A stretch of 64,000 nt of DNA, taken from the NCBI RefSeq assembly GCF_036320965.1, contig NC_092226.1, forward strand, positions 21,793,002-21,857,001. Direction: 5' to 3'. Made by a program: the position numbers and the translations under genes. Numbering within the stretch: the first letter of the stretch is position 1; the number at the start of each line of letters is the position of its first letter. The notes beneath the pieces were generated by a model. That model was not told where the DNA came from and ran no database searches. It worked only from the letters and a program-made list of their open reading frames with translations. Shown here in pieces: positions 1-11,296 of the stretch. Source of the DNA: Panulirus ornatus. Taxonomy: Eukaryota; Arthropoda; Malacostraca; Decapoda; Palinuridae.

Positions 1-1037
1 ATTTTCGCCCCCTCCCCCACCCTATGATCCACTTCCGCTTCCATGGTTCCATCCGCTGACAGATCCACTCCCAGATATCTAAAACACTTCACTTCCTCCA
101 GTTTTTCTCCATTCAAACTCACCTCCCAATTGACTTGACCCTCACCCCTACTGTACCTAATAACCTTGCTCTTATTCACATTTACTCTTAACTTTCTTCT
201 TCCACACACTTTACCAAACTCAGTCACCAGCTTCTGCAGTTTCTCGCATGAATCAGCCACCAGCGCTGTATCATCAGCGAACAACAACTGACTCACTTTC
301 CAAGCTCTCTCATCCCCAACAGACTTCATACTTGCCCCTCTTTCCAGGACTCTTGCATTTACCTCCCTAACAACCCCATCCATAAACAAATTAAACAACC
401 ATGGAGACATCACACACCCCTGCCGCAAACCTACATTCACTGAGAACCAATCACTTTCCTCTCTTCCTACACGTACACATGCCTTACATCCTCGATAAAA
501 ACTTTTCACTGCTTCTAACAACTTGCCTCCCACACCATATATTCTTAATACCTTCCACAGAGCATCTCTATCAACTCTATCATATGCCTTCTCCAGATCC
601 ATAAATGCTACATACAAATCCATTTGCTTTTCTAAGTATTTCTCACATACATTCTTCAAAGCAAACACCTGATCCACACATCCTCTACCACTTCTGAAAC
701 CGCACTGCTCTTCCCCAATCTGATGCTCTGTACATGCCTTCACCCTCTCAATCAATACCCTCCCATATAATTTACCAGGAATACTCAACAAACTTATACC
801 TCTGTAATTTGAGCACTCACTCTTATCCCCTTTGCCTTTGTACAATGGCACTATGCACGCATTCCGCCAATCCTCAGGCACCTCACCATGAGTCATACAT
901 ACATTAAATAACCTTACCAACCAGTCAACAATACAGTCACCCCCCTTTTTAATAAATTCCACTGCAATACCATCCAAACCTGCTGCCTTGCCGGCTTTCA
1001 TCTTCCGCAAAGCTTTTACTACCTCTTCTCTGTTTAC

Positions 1038-1040
<3 letters not shown>
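1..1040 (-). mobile_element. RTE-like LINE fragment R1 (reverse transcriptase part)
   Basis: On the minus strand this encodes the central part of an RTE-like LINE protein. It begins in the AGKAAGLDG region before the reverse transcriptase (RT) and runs through PLYKGKG, FRSGRGC, DLEKAYDR, the GCVMSPWLFNLF block and the catalytic FADD box. It leaves the window in the HRVGEGAK segment after the RT. Bases match the other copies very closely, so the insertion is probably young. The 5' end is cut at the (AT)n tract at 1041, where the following plus-strand copy starts, giving a head-to-head pair. I did not check every codon for stops. The 3' end lies outside the window. Confidence 0.9.

Positions 1041-1088
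<48 letters not shown>
1041..1088. repeat. (AT)24 microsatellite
   Basis: Perfect AT dinucleotide tract followed by about 65 bases of TG/TA-rich degenerate sequence. It separates the 5' ends of two oppositely oriented RTE copies. Confidence 0.97.
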
Positions 1089-1091
<3 letters not shown>

Positions 1092-1156
1092 TGTGTATGT
1101 GTATGTATATGTTGATCTGTATATGTGTGTGTATGTGCATTTATGTATATATATGT

Positions 1157-4100
1157 GTGAGAGGACAAGAGCAAGGGAAGGAGTAGCATTACTCCTGAAA
1201 CAGGAGTTGTGGGAGTATGTGATAGAATGTAAGAAAGTAAATTCTCGATTAATATGGGTAAAACTGAAAGTTGATGGAGAGAGATGGGTGATTATTGGTG
1301 CATATGCACCTGGGCATGAGAAGAAAGATCATGAGAGGCAAGTGTTTTGGGAGCAGCTGAATGAGTGTGTTAGTGGTTTTGATGCATGAGACCGGGTTAT
1401 AGTGATGGGTGATTTGAATGCAAAGGTGAGTAATGTGGCAGTTGAGGGAATAGTTGGTACACATGGGGTGTTCAGTGTTGTAAATGGAAATGGTGAAGAG
1501 CTTGTAGATTTATGTGCTGAAAAAGGACTGGTGATTGGGAATACCTGGTTTAAAAAGCGAGATATACATAAGTATACTTATGTAAGTAGGAGAGATGGCC
1601 AGAAAGCGTTATTGGATTACGTGTTAATTGACAGGCGCACGAGAGAGACTTTTGGATGTTAATGTGCTGAGAGGTGCAACTGGAGGGATGTCTGATCATT
1701 ATCTTGTGGAGGCTAAGGTGAAGATTTGTATGGGTTTTTAGAAAAGAAGAGTGAATGTTGGGGTGAAGAGGGTGGTGAGAGTAAGTGAGCTTGGGAAGGA
1801 GACTTGTGTGAGGAAGTACCAGGAGAGACTGAGTACAGAATGGAAAAAGGTGAGAACAATGGAAGTAAGGGGAGTGGGGGAGGAATGGGATGTATTTAGG
1901 GAATCAGTGATGGATTGCACAAAAGATGCTTGTGGCATGAGAAGAGTGGGAGGTGGGTTGATTAGAAAGGGTAGTGAGTGGTGGGATGAAGAAGTAAAAT
2001 TATTAGTGAAAGAGAAGAGAGAGGCATTTGGACGATTTTTGCAGGGAAAAAATACAATTGAGCTGGAGATGTATAAAAGAAAGAGACAGGAGGTCAAGAG
2101 AAAGGTGCAAGAGGTGAAAAAGAGGGCAAATGAGAGTTGGGGTGAGAGAGTATCATTAAATTTTAGGGAGAATAAAAAGATGTTCTGGAAGGAGGTAAAT
2201 AAAGCGCATAAGACAAGGGAGCAAATGGGAACTTCAGTGAAGGGCGCAAATGGGGAGGTGAAAACAAGTAGTGGTGATGTGAGAAGGAGATGGAGTGAGT
2301 ATTTTGAAGGTTTGTTGAATGTGTTTGATGATAGAGTGGCAGATATAGGGTGTTTTGGTCGAGGTGGTGTGCAAAGTGAGAGGGTTGGGGAAAATGATTT
2401 GGTAAACAGAGAAGAAGTAGTAAAAGCTTTGCGGAAGATGAAAGCTGGCAAGGCAGCAGGTTTGGATGGTATTGCAGTGGAATTTATTAAAAAAGGGGGT
2501 GACTGTATTGTTGACTGGTTGGTAAGGTTATTTAATGTATGTATGACTCATGGTGAGGTGCCTGAGGATTGGCGGAATGCGTGCATAGTGCCATTGTACA
2601 AAGGCAAAGGGGATAAGAGTGAGTGCTCAAATTACAGAGGTATAAGTTTGTTGAGTATTCCTGGTAAATTATATGGGAGGGTATTGATTGAGAGGGTGAA
2701 GGCATGTACAGAGCATCAGATTGGGGAAGAGCAGTGTGGTTTCAGAAGTGGTAGAGGATGTGTGGATCAGGTGTTTGCTTTGAAGAATGTATGTGAGAAA
2801 TACTTAGAAAAGCAAATGGATTTGTATGTAGCATTTATGGATCTGGAGAAGGCATATGATAGAGTTGATAGAGATGCTCTGTGGAAGGTATTAAGAATAT
2901 ATGGTGTGGGAGGCAAGTTGTTAGAAGCAGTGAAAAGTTTTTATCGAGGATGAAAGGCATGTGTACGTGTAGGAAGAGAGGAAAGTGATTGGTTCTCAGT
3001 GAATGTAGGTTTCCGGCAGGGGTGTGTGATGTCTCCATGGTTGTTTAATTTGTTTATGGATGGGGTTGTTAGGGAGGTGAATGCAAGAGTTTTGGAAAGA
3101 GGGGCAAGTATGAAGTCTGTTGGGGATGAGAGAGCTTGGAAAGTGAGTCAGTTGTTGTTTGCTGATGATACAGCGCTGGTGGCTGATTCATGTGAGAAAC
3201 TGCAGAAGCTGGTGACTGAGTTTGGTAAAGTGTGTGAAAGAAGAAAGTTAAGAGTAAATGTGAATAAGAGCAAGGTTATTAGGTACAGTAGGGTTGAGGG
3301 TCAAGTCAATTGGGAGGTAAGTTTGAATGGAGAAAAACTGGAGGAAGTAAAGTGTTTTAGATATCTGGGAGTGGATCTGGCAGCGGATGGAACCATGGAA
3401 GCGGAAGTGAATCATAGAGTGGGGGAGGGGGCGAAAATCCTGGGAGCCTTGAAGAATGTGTGGAAGTCGAGAACATTATCTCGGAAAGCAAAAATGGGTA
3501 TGTTTGAAGGAATAGTGGTTCCAACAATATTGTATGGTTGCGAGGCGTGGGCTATGGATAGAGTTGTGCACAGGAGGATGGATGTGCTGGAAATGAGATG
3601 TTTGAGGACAATGTGTGGTGTGAGGTGGTTTGATCGAGTAAGTAATGTAAGGGTAAGAGAGATGTGTGGAAATATAAAGAGCGTGGTTGAGAGAGCAGAA
3701 GATGGTGTTTTGAAATGGTTTGGGCACATGGAGAGGATGTGTGAGGAAAGATTGACCAAGAGGATATATGTGTCGGAGGTGGAGGGAACGAGGAGAAGTG
3801 GGAGACCAAATTGGAGGTGGAAAGATGGAGTGAAAAAGATTTTGTGTGATCGGGGCCTGAACGTGCAGGAGGGTGAAAGGAGGGCAAGGAATAGAGTGAA
3901 TTGGATCGATGTGGCATACCGGGGTTGACGTGCTGTCAGTGGATTGAATCAAGGCATGTGAAGCGTCTGGGGTAAACCATGGAAAGTTGTGTGGGGCCTG
4001 GATGTGGAAAGGGAGCTGTGGTTTTGGGCATTATTGCATGACAGCTAGAGACTGAGTGTGAACGAATGGGGCCTTTGTTGTCTTTTCCTAGTGCTACCTC

Positions 4101-4380
4101 GCACACATGAGGGGGGAGGGGGATGGTATTCCATGTGTGGCGAGGTGGCGATGGGAATGAATAAAGGCAGACAGTGTGAATTGTGTGCATGGGTATATAT
4201 GTATGTGTCTGTGTGTGTATATATATGTGTACATTGAGATGTATAGGTATGTATATTTGCATGTGTGGACGTGTATGTATATACATTGTGTATGTGGGTG
4301 GGTTGGGCCATTTCTTTCGTCTGTTTCCTTGCGCTACCTCGCAAACGCGGGAGACAGCGACATAGCAAAATAATAAAAAA
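1157..4380 (+). mobile_element. RTE-like LINE copy R2, nearly complete
   Basis: Longest plus-strand RTE copy. It starts inside the endonuclease coding region (the stretch at 11643 in the more complete 5' end of another copy), so about 350 bases of leader and first endonuclease codons are missing. It contains the remaining endonuclease, the whole RT and C-terminal region, a stop at 3926-3928, and a ~450 bp 3' UTR. The UTR ends in TG/TA-rich sequence, a GCTACCTCGC...GCGGGAGACAGCGAC hairpin-like tail and an A-rich end. An A-rich or short-repeat 3' end without an LTR is typical of non-LTR retrotransposons, and the domain order fits the RTE clade. Confidence 0.9.
1160..3928 (+). pseudogene. Broken endonuclease/reverse transcriptase ORF of R2
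   Basis: Would encode an apurinic-type endonuclease fused to a reverse transcriptase for target-primed reverse transcription. Visible landmarks are MGDLNAK (near 1405), SDHYLVEAKVK (near 1693), AGLDGIAVEF (near 2458), PLYKGKGDKSECSNYRG (near 2594), FRSGRGCVDQ (near 2740), DLEKAYDRVDRDALW (near 2839), GCVMSPWLFNLFMDGV (near 3019) and LLFADDTALVADS (near 3155). The tail has a CysxxMCGVRWFDRVSN-type motif and FGHMER. Lesions seen: a frame loss near 1640-1655, an in-frame TAG at 1738-1740 where sister copies read Gln, and a TGA at 2951-2953 where they read Cys. It cannot make the full protein. Confidence 0.88.
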
Positions 4381-4384
4381 AAGA

Positions 4385-4478
4385 AATATGTGTATATGAG
4401 TGGATGGGTCATTCTTTGTCCGTTTCCTGGCACTACCTCGCTGAAGTGGGAAACGGCAACCAAGTATAATAAAAGATT
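4385..4478 (+). mobile_element. RTE 3' tail fragment
   Basis: Tail-only piece directly behind R2. It repeats the end of the 3' UTR (GGGTCATTCTTTGTCCGTTTC, the CTACCTCGCT stem, then AAGTATAATAAAAGA). It looks like a short older insertion or tail duplication, separated from R2 by an A-run. Confidence 0.7.
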
Positions 4479-4496
4479 GAATAAATAATAGATATG

Positions 4497-5398
4497 GAAA
4501 ATTGTATGGGAAGGTATTGATTGAGATGGTGAAGGCATGTACAGAGTATCAGAGTGGGGAGTAGCAATGTGGTTTCAGAAGTGTTAGAGGATGTATGGAT
4601 CAGGTGTTTGCTTTAAAGAATGTGTGTGAGAAGTACTTAGAACAGATGGATTTGTATTTAGCATTTATGGATCCAGAGAAGGAATATGATAGGATTGATA
4701 GAGTTGTTTTGTGGAAGGTCTTAAGAGTATATGGTGTGGGAAGTAAGCTGCTAGAAGCAGTGACAAGTTTTCATTAAGGGTGTAAGACGAGTATGAGTAG
4801 GAAGAGAGGAGAGTGGTTTGGGTCCTATTGAAGGTCGGTCTGTAGGAGGGGTGTGTGATGTCCCTATGGTTGTTTAATTTGTTTTTGGACAGGGTGGTTA
4901 GGGAGGTAATTACAAGAGTTTTGGAGAGAGGGGCGAGTATGCAGTGTGTTGGGGATGAGAGGGCCTGGGAAGTGAGTCAGTTGTTGTTTGCCAGTGATAC
5001 AGCACTGGTGGCTGATTCAGGTGAGAAACTGCAGATGTTGCTGGCTGAGTTTGGAAATGGGTGAAAGGAGAAAGTTTTGAGTAAATGTGAATAAGACCAA
5101 GGTTATTAGGTTCAGCAGGGTTTAGGGACAAATTAGTTGGGATGTAAGTTTGAATGTAGAAAAATTGGAGGAAGTGAAGTGTTTTAGATATCTGGGAGTG
5201 GACTTAGCAGCAAATGGAAGTGGAAGTAAATCATGGATGGGCAAAGGTTCTGGAAGTGATTAAGAATGTGTGGAAATAGAGAATTATCTCGGAGAGCAGA
5301 AATGGGTATGTTTGAAGGACTAGGAGTTCCAACAAAATTATATGGTTGTGAGGCATGGGCTATAGATAGGATTGTGTGAAGAAGTGTGGATGTATTGG
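4497..5398 (+). mobile_element. RTE-like LINE fragment R2c, old and degenerate
   Basis: Plus-strand RT segment running from the GKLYGRVLIE region through CVDQVFALKNVCEKYLE, FMDPEKEYDRID, SLWLFNLFLD and LLFASDTALVADSGEKLQ to the C-terminal KCFRYLGVDLA and MLYGCEAW regions. It has many stops and frameshifts, and the catalytic FADD reads FASD. It is clearly older than its neighbours. The 3' end is lost where the minus-strand copy R3 begins near 5404. Confidence 0.85.
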
Positions 5399-5403
5399 AA
5401 ATG

Positions 5404-8055
5404 GAACGCTGTCTCCCACGTTTGCGAGGTAGCGCAAGGAAACAGACGAAAGAAATGGCCCAACCCACCCCCATACACATGTATATACATACGTCCACAC
5501 ACGCAAATATACATACCTACACAGCTTTCCATGGTTTACCCCAGACGCTTCACATGCCCTGATTCAATCCACTGACAGCATGTCAACCCCGGTATACCAC
5601 ATTGATCCAATTCACTCTATTCCTTGCCCTCCTTTCACCCTCCTGCATGTTCAGGCCCCAATCACACAAAATCTTTTTCACTCCATCTTTCCACCTCCAA
5701 TTTGGTCTCCCACTTCTCCTCGTTCCCTCCACCTCCGACACATATATCCTCTTGGTCAATCTTTCCTCACTCATCCTCTCCATGTGCCCAAACCATTTCA
5801 AAACACCCTCTTCTGCTCTCTCAACCACGCTCTTTTTATTTCCACACATCTCTCTTACCCTTACATTACTTACTTGATCAAACCACCTCACACCACACAT
5901 TGTCCTCAAACATCTCATTTCCAGCACATCCATCCTCCTGCGCACAACTCTATCCATAGCCCACGCCTCACAACCATACAACATTGTTGGAACCACTATT
6001 CCTTCAAACATACCCATTTTTGCTTTCCGAGATAATGTTCTCGACTTCCACACATTCTTCAAGGCTCCCAGGATTTTCGCCCCTTCCCCCACCCTATGAT
6101 CCACTTCCACTTCCATGGTTCCATCCGCTGCCAGATCCACTCCCAGATATCTAAAACACTTTACTTCCTCCAGTTTTTCTCCATTCAAACTTACCTCCCA
6201 ATTGACTTGACCCTCAACCCTACTGTACCTAATAACCTTGCTCTTATTCACATTTACTCTTAACTTTCTTCTTTCACACACTTTACCAAACTCAGTCACC
6301 AGCTTCTGCAGTTTCTCACATGAATCAGCCACCAGCGCTGTATCATCAGCAAACAACAACTGACTCACTTCCCAAGCTCTCTCATCCCCAACAGACTTCA
6401 TACTTGCCCCTCTTTCCAAAACTCTTGCATTCACCTCCCTAACAACCCCATCCATAAACAAATTAAACAACCATGGAGACATCACACACCCCTGCCGCAA
6501 ACCTACATTCACTGAGAACCAATCACTTTCCTCTCTTCCTACACGTACACATGCCTTACATCCTCGATAAAAACTTTTCACTGCTTCTAACAACTTGCCT
6601 CCCACACCATATATTCTTAATACCTTCCACAGAGCATCTCTATCAACTCTATCATATGCCTTCTCCAGATCCATAAATGCTACATACAAATCCATTTGCT
6701 TTTCTAAGTATTTCTCACATACATTCTTCAAAGCAAACACCTGATCCACACATCCTCTACCACTTCTGAAACCACACTGCTCTTCCCCAATCTGATGCTC
6801 TGTACATGCCTTCACCCTCTCAATCAATACCCTCCCATATAATTTACCAGGAATACTCAACAAACTTATACCTCTGTAATTTGAGCACTCACTCTTATCC
6901 CCTTTGCCTTTGTACAATGGCACTATGCAAGCATTCCGCCAATCCTCAGGCACCTCACCATGAGTCATACATACATTAAATAACCTTACCAACCAGTCAA
7001 CAATACAGTCACCCCCTTTTTTAATAAATTCCACTGCAATACCATCCAAACCTGCTGCCTTGCCGGCTTTCATCTTCCGCAAAGCTTTCACTACCTCTTC
7101 TCTGTTTACCAAAGCATTTTCCCTAACCCTCTCACTTTGCACACCACCTCGACCAAAACACCCTATATCTGCCACTCTATCATCAAACACATTCAACAAA
7201 CCTTCAAAATACTCACTCCATCTCCTTCTCACATCACCACTACTTGTTATCACCTCCCCATTTGCGCCCTTCACTGAAGTTCCCATTTGCTCCCTTGTCT
7301 TATGCACTTTATTTACCTCCTTCCAGAACATCTTTTTATTCTCCCTAAAATTTAATGATACTCTCTCACCCCAACTCTCATTTGCCCTTTTTTTCACCTC
7401 TTGCACCTTTCTCTTGACCTCTTGTCTCTTTCTTTTATACATCTCCCATTCAATTGCATTTTTTCCCTGCAAAAATCGTCCAAATGCCTCTCTCTTCTCT
7501 TTCACTAATACTCTTACTTCTTCATCCCACCACTCACTACCCTTTCTAATCAACTCACCTCCCACTCTTCTCATGCCACAAGCATCTTTTGCGCAATCCA
7601 TCACTGATTCCCTAAATACATCCCATTCCTCCCCCACTCCCTTTGCTTCCATTGTTCTCACCTTTTTCCATTCTGTACTCACTCTCTCCTGGTACTTCCT
7701 CACACAGGTCTCCTTCTCAAGCTCACTTACTCTCACCACCCTCTTCACCCCAACATTCACTCTTCTTTTCTGAAAACCCATACAAATCTTCACCTTAGCC
7801 TCCACAAGATAATGATCAGACATCCCTCCAGTTGCACCTCTCAGCACATTAACATCCAAAAGTCTCTCTTTCGCACGCCTGTCAATTAACACGTAATCCA
7901 GTAACGCTCTCTGGCCATCTCTCCTACTTACATAAGTATACTTATGTATATCTCGCTTTTTAAACCAGGTATTCCCAATCATCAGTCCTTTTTCAGCACA
8001 TAAATCCACAAGCTCTTCACCATTTCCATTTACAACACTGAACACCCCATGTATA

Positions 8056-8057
<2 letters not shown>
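5404..8057 (-). mobile_element. RTE-like LINE copy R3, best preserved
   Basis: Minus-strand copy whose 3' tail starts at 5404 (revcomp of the CTACCTCGCAAACG...GACAGCG tail). A shortened 3' UTR is followed by a long open frame reading up to the (AT)n tract at 8058, where the 5' end is lost. It forms an inverted pair with R2 (2.3 kb of matching arm, about 1.7 kb apart) and a head-to-head pair with R4. Confidence 0.92.
5583..8045 (-). CDS. RTE endonuclease (partial)/reverse transcriptase, 820-codon open frame
   Basis: Uninterrupted 820-codon frame encoding the second half of an apurinic-type endonuclease, the reverse transcriptase and the C-terminal region. Rough residue positions: WFKKRDIHKYTYVSRRDG near 28, SDHYLVEAKVK near 75 (the terminal His of the endonuclease fold), AGKAAGLDGIAVEF near 335, FRSGRGCVDQ near 430, DLEKAYDRVD near 463, GCVMSPWLFNLF near 522, catalytic FADD near 570, and GRPNWRWKDGVKKILC near 785. 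The reading starts with GTG at the truncation edge, so this is not a natural start. The first ~150 endonuclease residues, including GDLNAK, are missing. The RT motifs are intact, so this copy could have been active until recently. No host promoter is visible. Confidence 0.9.
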   Translation of the reverse strand: MFSVVNGNGEELVDLCAEKGLMIGNTWFKKRDIHKYTYVSRRDGQRALLDYVLIDRRAKERLLDVNVLRGATGGMSDHYLVEAKVKICMGFQKRRVNVGVKRVVRVSELEKETCVRKYQERVSTEWKKVRTMEAKGVGEEWDVFRESVMDCAKDACGMRRVGGELIRKGSEWWDEEVRVLVKEKREAFGRFLQGKNAIEWEMYKRKRQEVKRKVQEVKKRANESWGERVSLNFRENKKMFWKEVNKVHKTREQMGTSVKGANGEVITSSGDVRRRWSEYFEGLLNVFDDRVADIGCFGRGGVQSERVRENALVNREEVVKALRKMKAGKAAGLDGIAVEFIKKGGDCIVDWLVRLFNVCMTHGEVPEDWRNACIVPLYKGKGDKSECSNYRGISLLSIPGKLYGRVLIERVKACTEHQIGEEQCGFRSGRGCVDQVFALKNVCEKYLEKQMDLYVAFMDLEKAYDRVDRDALWKVLRIYGVGGKLLEAVKSFYRGCKACVRVGREESDWFSVNVGLRQGCVMSPWLFNLFMDGVVREVNARVLERGASMKSVGDERAWEVSQLLFADDTALVADSCEKLQKLVTEFGKVCERRKLRVNVNKSKVIRYSRVEGQVNWEVSLNGEKLEEVKCFRYLGVDLAADGTMEVEVDHRVGEGAKILGALKNVWKSRTLSRKAKMGMFEGIVVPTMLYGCEAWAMDRVVRRRMDVLEMRCLRTMCGVRWFDQVSNVRVREMCGNKKSVVERAEEGVLKWFGHMERMSEERLTKRIYVSEVEGTRRSGRPNWRWKDGVKKILCDWGLNMQEGERRARNRVNWINVVYRG

Positions 8058-8101
<44 letters not shown>
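8058..8101. repeat. (AT)22 microsatellite
   Basis: AT tract separating head-to-head RTE copies R3 (minus) and R4 (plus), followed by a short GTATGTATG transition. Confidence 0.97.
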
Positions 8102-8107
<6 letters not shown>

Positions 8108-8110
<3 letters not shown>

Positions 8111-9350
8111 CAGTCTATTGTGGACGAGAGAGCTTGGGAAGTGAGTCAGTTGTTGCTCACTGATTCAGGTGAGAAACTGCAGAAGGTGGTGACTGAGTTT
8201 GGTAAAGTGTGTGAAAGAAGAAAGCTGAGAGTGAATGTGAATAAGAGCAAGGTTATTAGGTTCAGTAGGGTTGAGGGACAGGTAAATTGGGAGGTAATTT
8301 TGAATGGAGAATAACTGGAGGAAGTGAAGTGTTTTAGATATCAGAGTGGATTTGGTAGCGGATGGAACCATGGAAGCGGAAGTGGGTCACAGGGTGGGGG
8401 AGGGGGCAAAGGTTCTGGGAGTGTTGAAAAATGTGTGGAAGGCAAGAACATTATCTCAGAGAGCAAAAATGGGTATGTTTGAAGGAATAGTGGTTCCAAC
8501 AATGTTATACGGTTGCAAGGCGTGGGTTATAGATAGAGTTGTGCGGAGGAGGGTGGATGCGTTGGAAATGAGATGTTTGAGGACAATATTTGGTGTGAGG
8601 TGGTTTGATCGAGTAAGTAATGAAAGGGTAAGAGAAATGTGTGGTAATAGAAAGAGTGTGGTCGAGAGAGCAGAAGAGGGTGTATTGAAATGGTTTGGTC
8701 ACATGGAGAAAATGAGTGAGGAAAGATTGACAAAGAGGATATATGTGTCAGAGTTGGAGGGAATGAGGAGAAGTGGGAGACCAAATTGGAGGTGTAAGGT
8801 TGAAATGAAAAAGATTTGAGCGATTGGGGCTTGAACATACAGGAGGGTGAAAGGCATGCAAGAAATAGAGTGAATTGGAACAGTGTGATATACCAGGGTC
8901 GACGTGCTGTCGGTGGATTGAACCAGGGCATGTGGAGCATCTTTGGTAAACCATGGAAAGCTTTGTGGGGCCTGGATGTGGAAAGGGAGCTGTGGTTTCG
9001 GTGCATTACACATGACACCTAGAGACTGAATGTGAATGAATGTGGCCTTTGTTGTCTTTTCTTAGTGCTATCTCTCGCACACGTGGGGAGAGGGGGGGGG
9101 GTGTCATTTCATGTGTGGTGGGGTGGTGGCAGGAATGGTTGAAGGCAGCATGTATGAATATGTACATGTGTATATATTTATATGTCTGTGTATGTATACG
9201 TTGAAATTTATAAGTATGTATATGTGCGTGTGTGGACGTTTGTGTATATACATGTTTATGTGGGTGGGTTGGGCCATTCTTTCTTCTGTTTCCTTGCACT
9301 ACCTCACTAATGTGGGAGACAACGTCAAAGTATGATAATAAGAAAAAAGA
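8108..9350 (+). mobile_element. RTE-like LINE fragment R4 (3' half)
   Basis: Plus-strand 3' half starting at the QSIVDERAWEVSQLL segment. A ~25 base deletion removes the catalytic FADDTALV box, so LLL runs straight into TDSGEKLQ. A missing base near 8340 breaks FRYLGVDL and a stop lies at 8817. The 3' UTR (8905-9350) keeps the AACCATGGAAAG, TG/TA-rich and CTACCTCACT tail elements but is diverged. An inactive relic. Confidence 0.88.
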
Positions 9351-9359
9351 AAAATATTT

Positions 9360-10690
<1,331 letters not shown>

Positions 10691-10699
10691 TTGTTCTAA

Positions 10700-11296
10700 C
10701 TGATGGGTTTGAGCCACCAGCTTTGTTTCAGTCCTGGGATATATTAAGCTGTTGTTGATGTCTTTTATAAAAGGTGTGGTATATATTGTTGAGAAAAAGA
10801 TATGCAACAGATTCCAAATGCACAGTCAAAAGATGGTGAAGAAGAGGAGAGAAAAAAATTTTGTGAAGAAATCTTGAATGACTACATTTTTACAGATGAT
10901 TTTCATGTATTTGAATAGGTAGTGTGACTAATGAAGAGGATCAAACTTTTGATGACCTAGAGCCACCAGAGAAAATGAGCAGGAATGAGGAATTGGATGC
11001 TTTTCTAGCAAAGAAAAAAGAAAGTAACACCTGAAGCACAGAATACAATCTCCTCACCACAAGAAGTCAAGTTTTTGAAGAAAAAAATGGCTCATGGTGT
11101 GCAACAACAAACACACATATTTATCGGAGAAGATATTTTTGCAATGCTAACTATACTTCCAACTAGTGCAGAGGCAAAAAGAAGTGCACATTTTTGAGAA
11201 AAGACATGACTATTGTTAAGTTCTAACTGATGTTTAGATATTTTATTTTTTCATTTTCTTATGAGGAAAACCTTTTCTTAGAAAAGTATTTTAAGT
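10700..11296 (+). other. Intergenic stretch with a possible hAT-type transposase remnant
   Basis: No long frame. Around 11090-11200 the plus strand reads HIFIGEDIFAMLTILPTSAEAKRSAHF before a stop. This vaguely resembles the C-terminal dimerisation block of hAT transposases (LPTSAEAERSFS-like), but it is short and the usual continuation is missing. A acidic, AT-rich stretch precedes it. Treat the hAT label as a hint only. Confidence 0.25.

Noticed and set aside
7060..7773. 237-codon plus-strand frame antisense to R3 (and similar ones in other RTE copies)
   Set aside because: It is the complementary strand of the RTE coding region. The antisense frame is open because of codon composition and has no own motifs.
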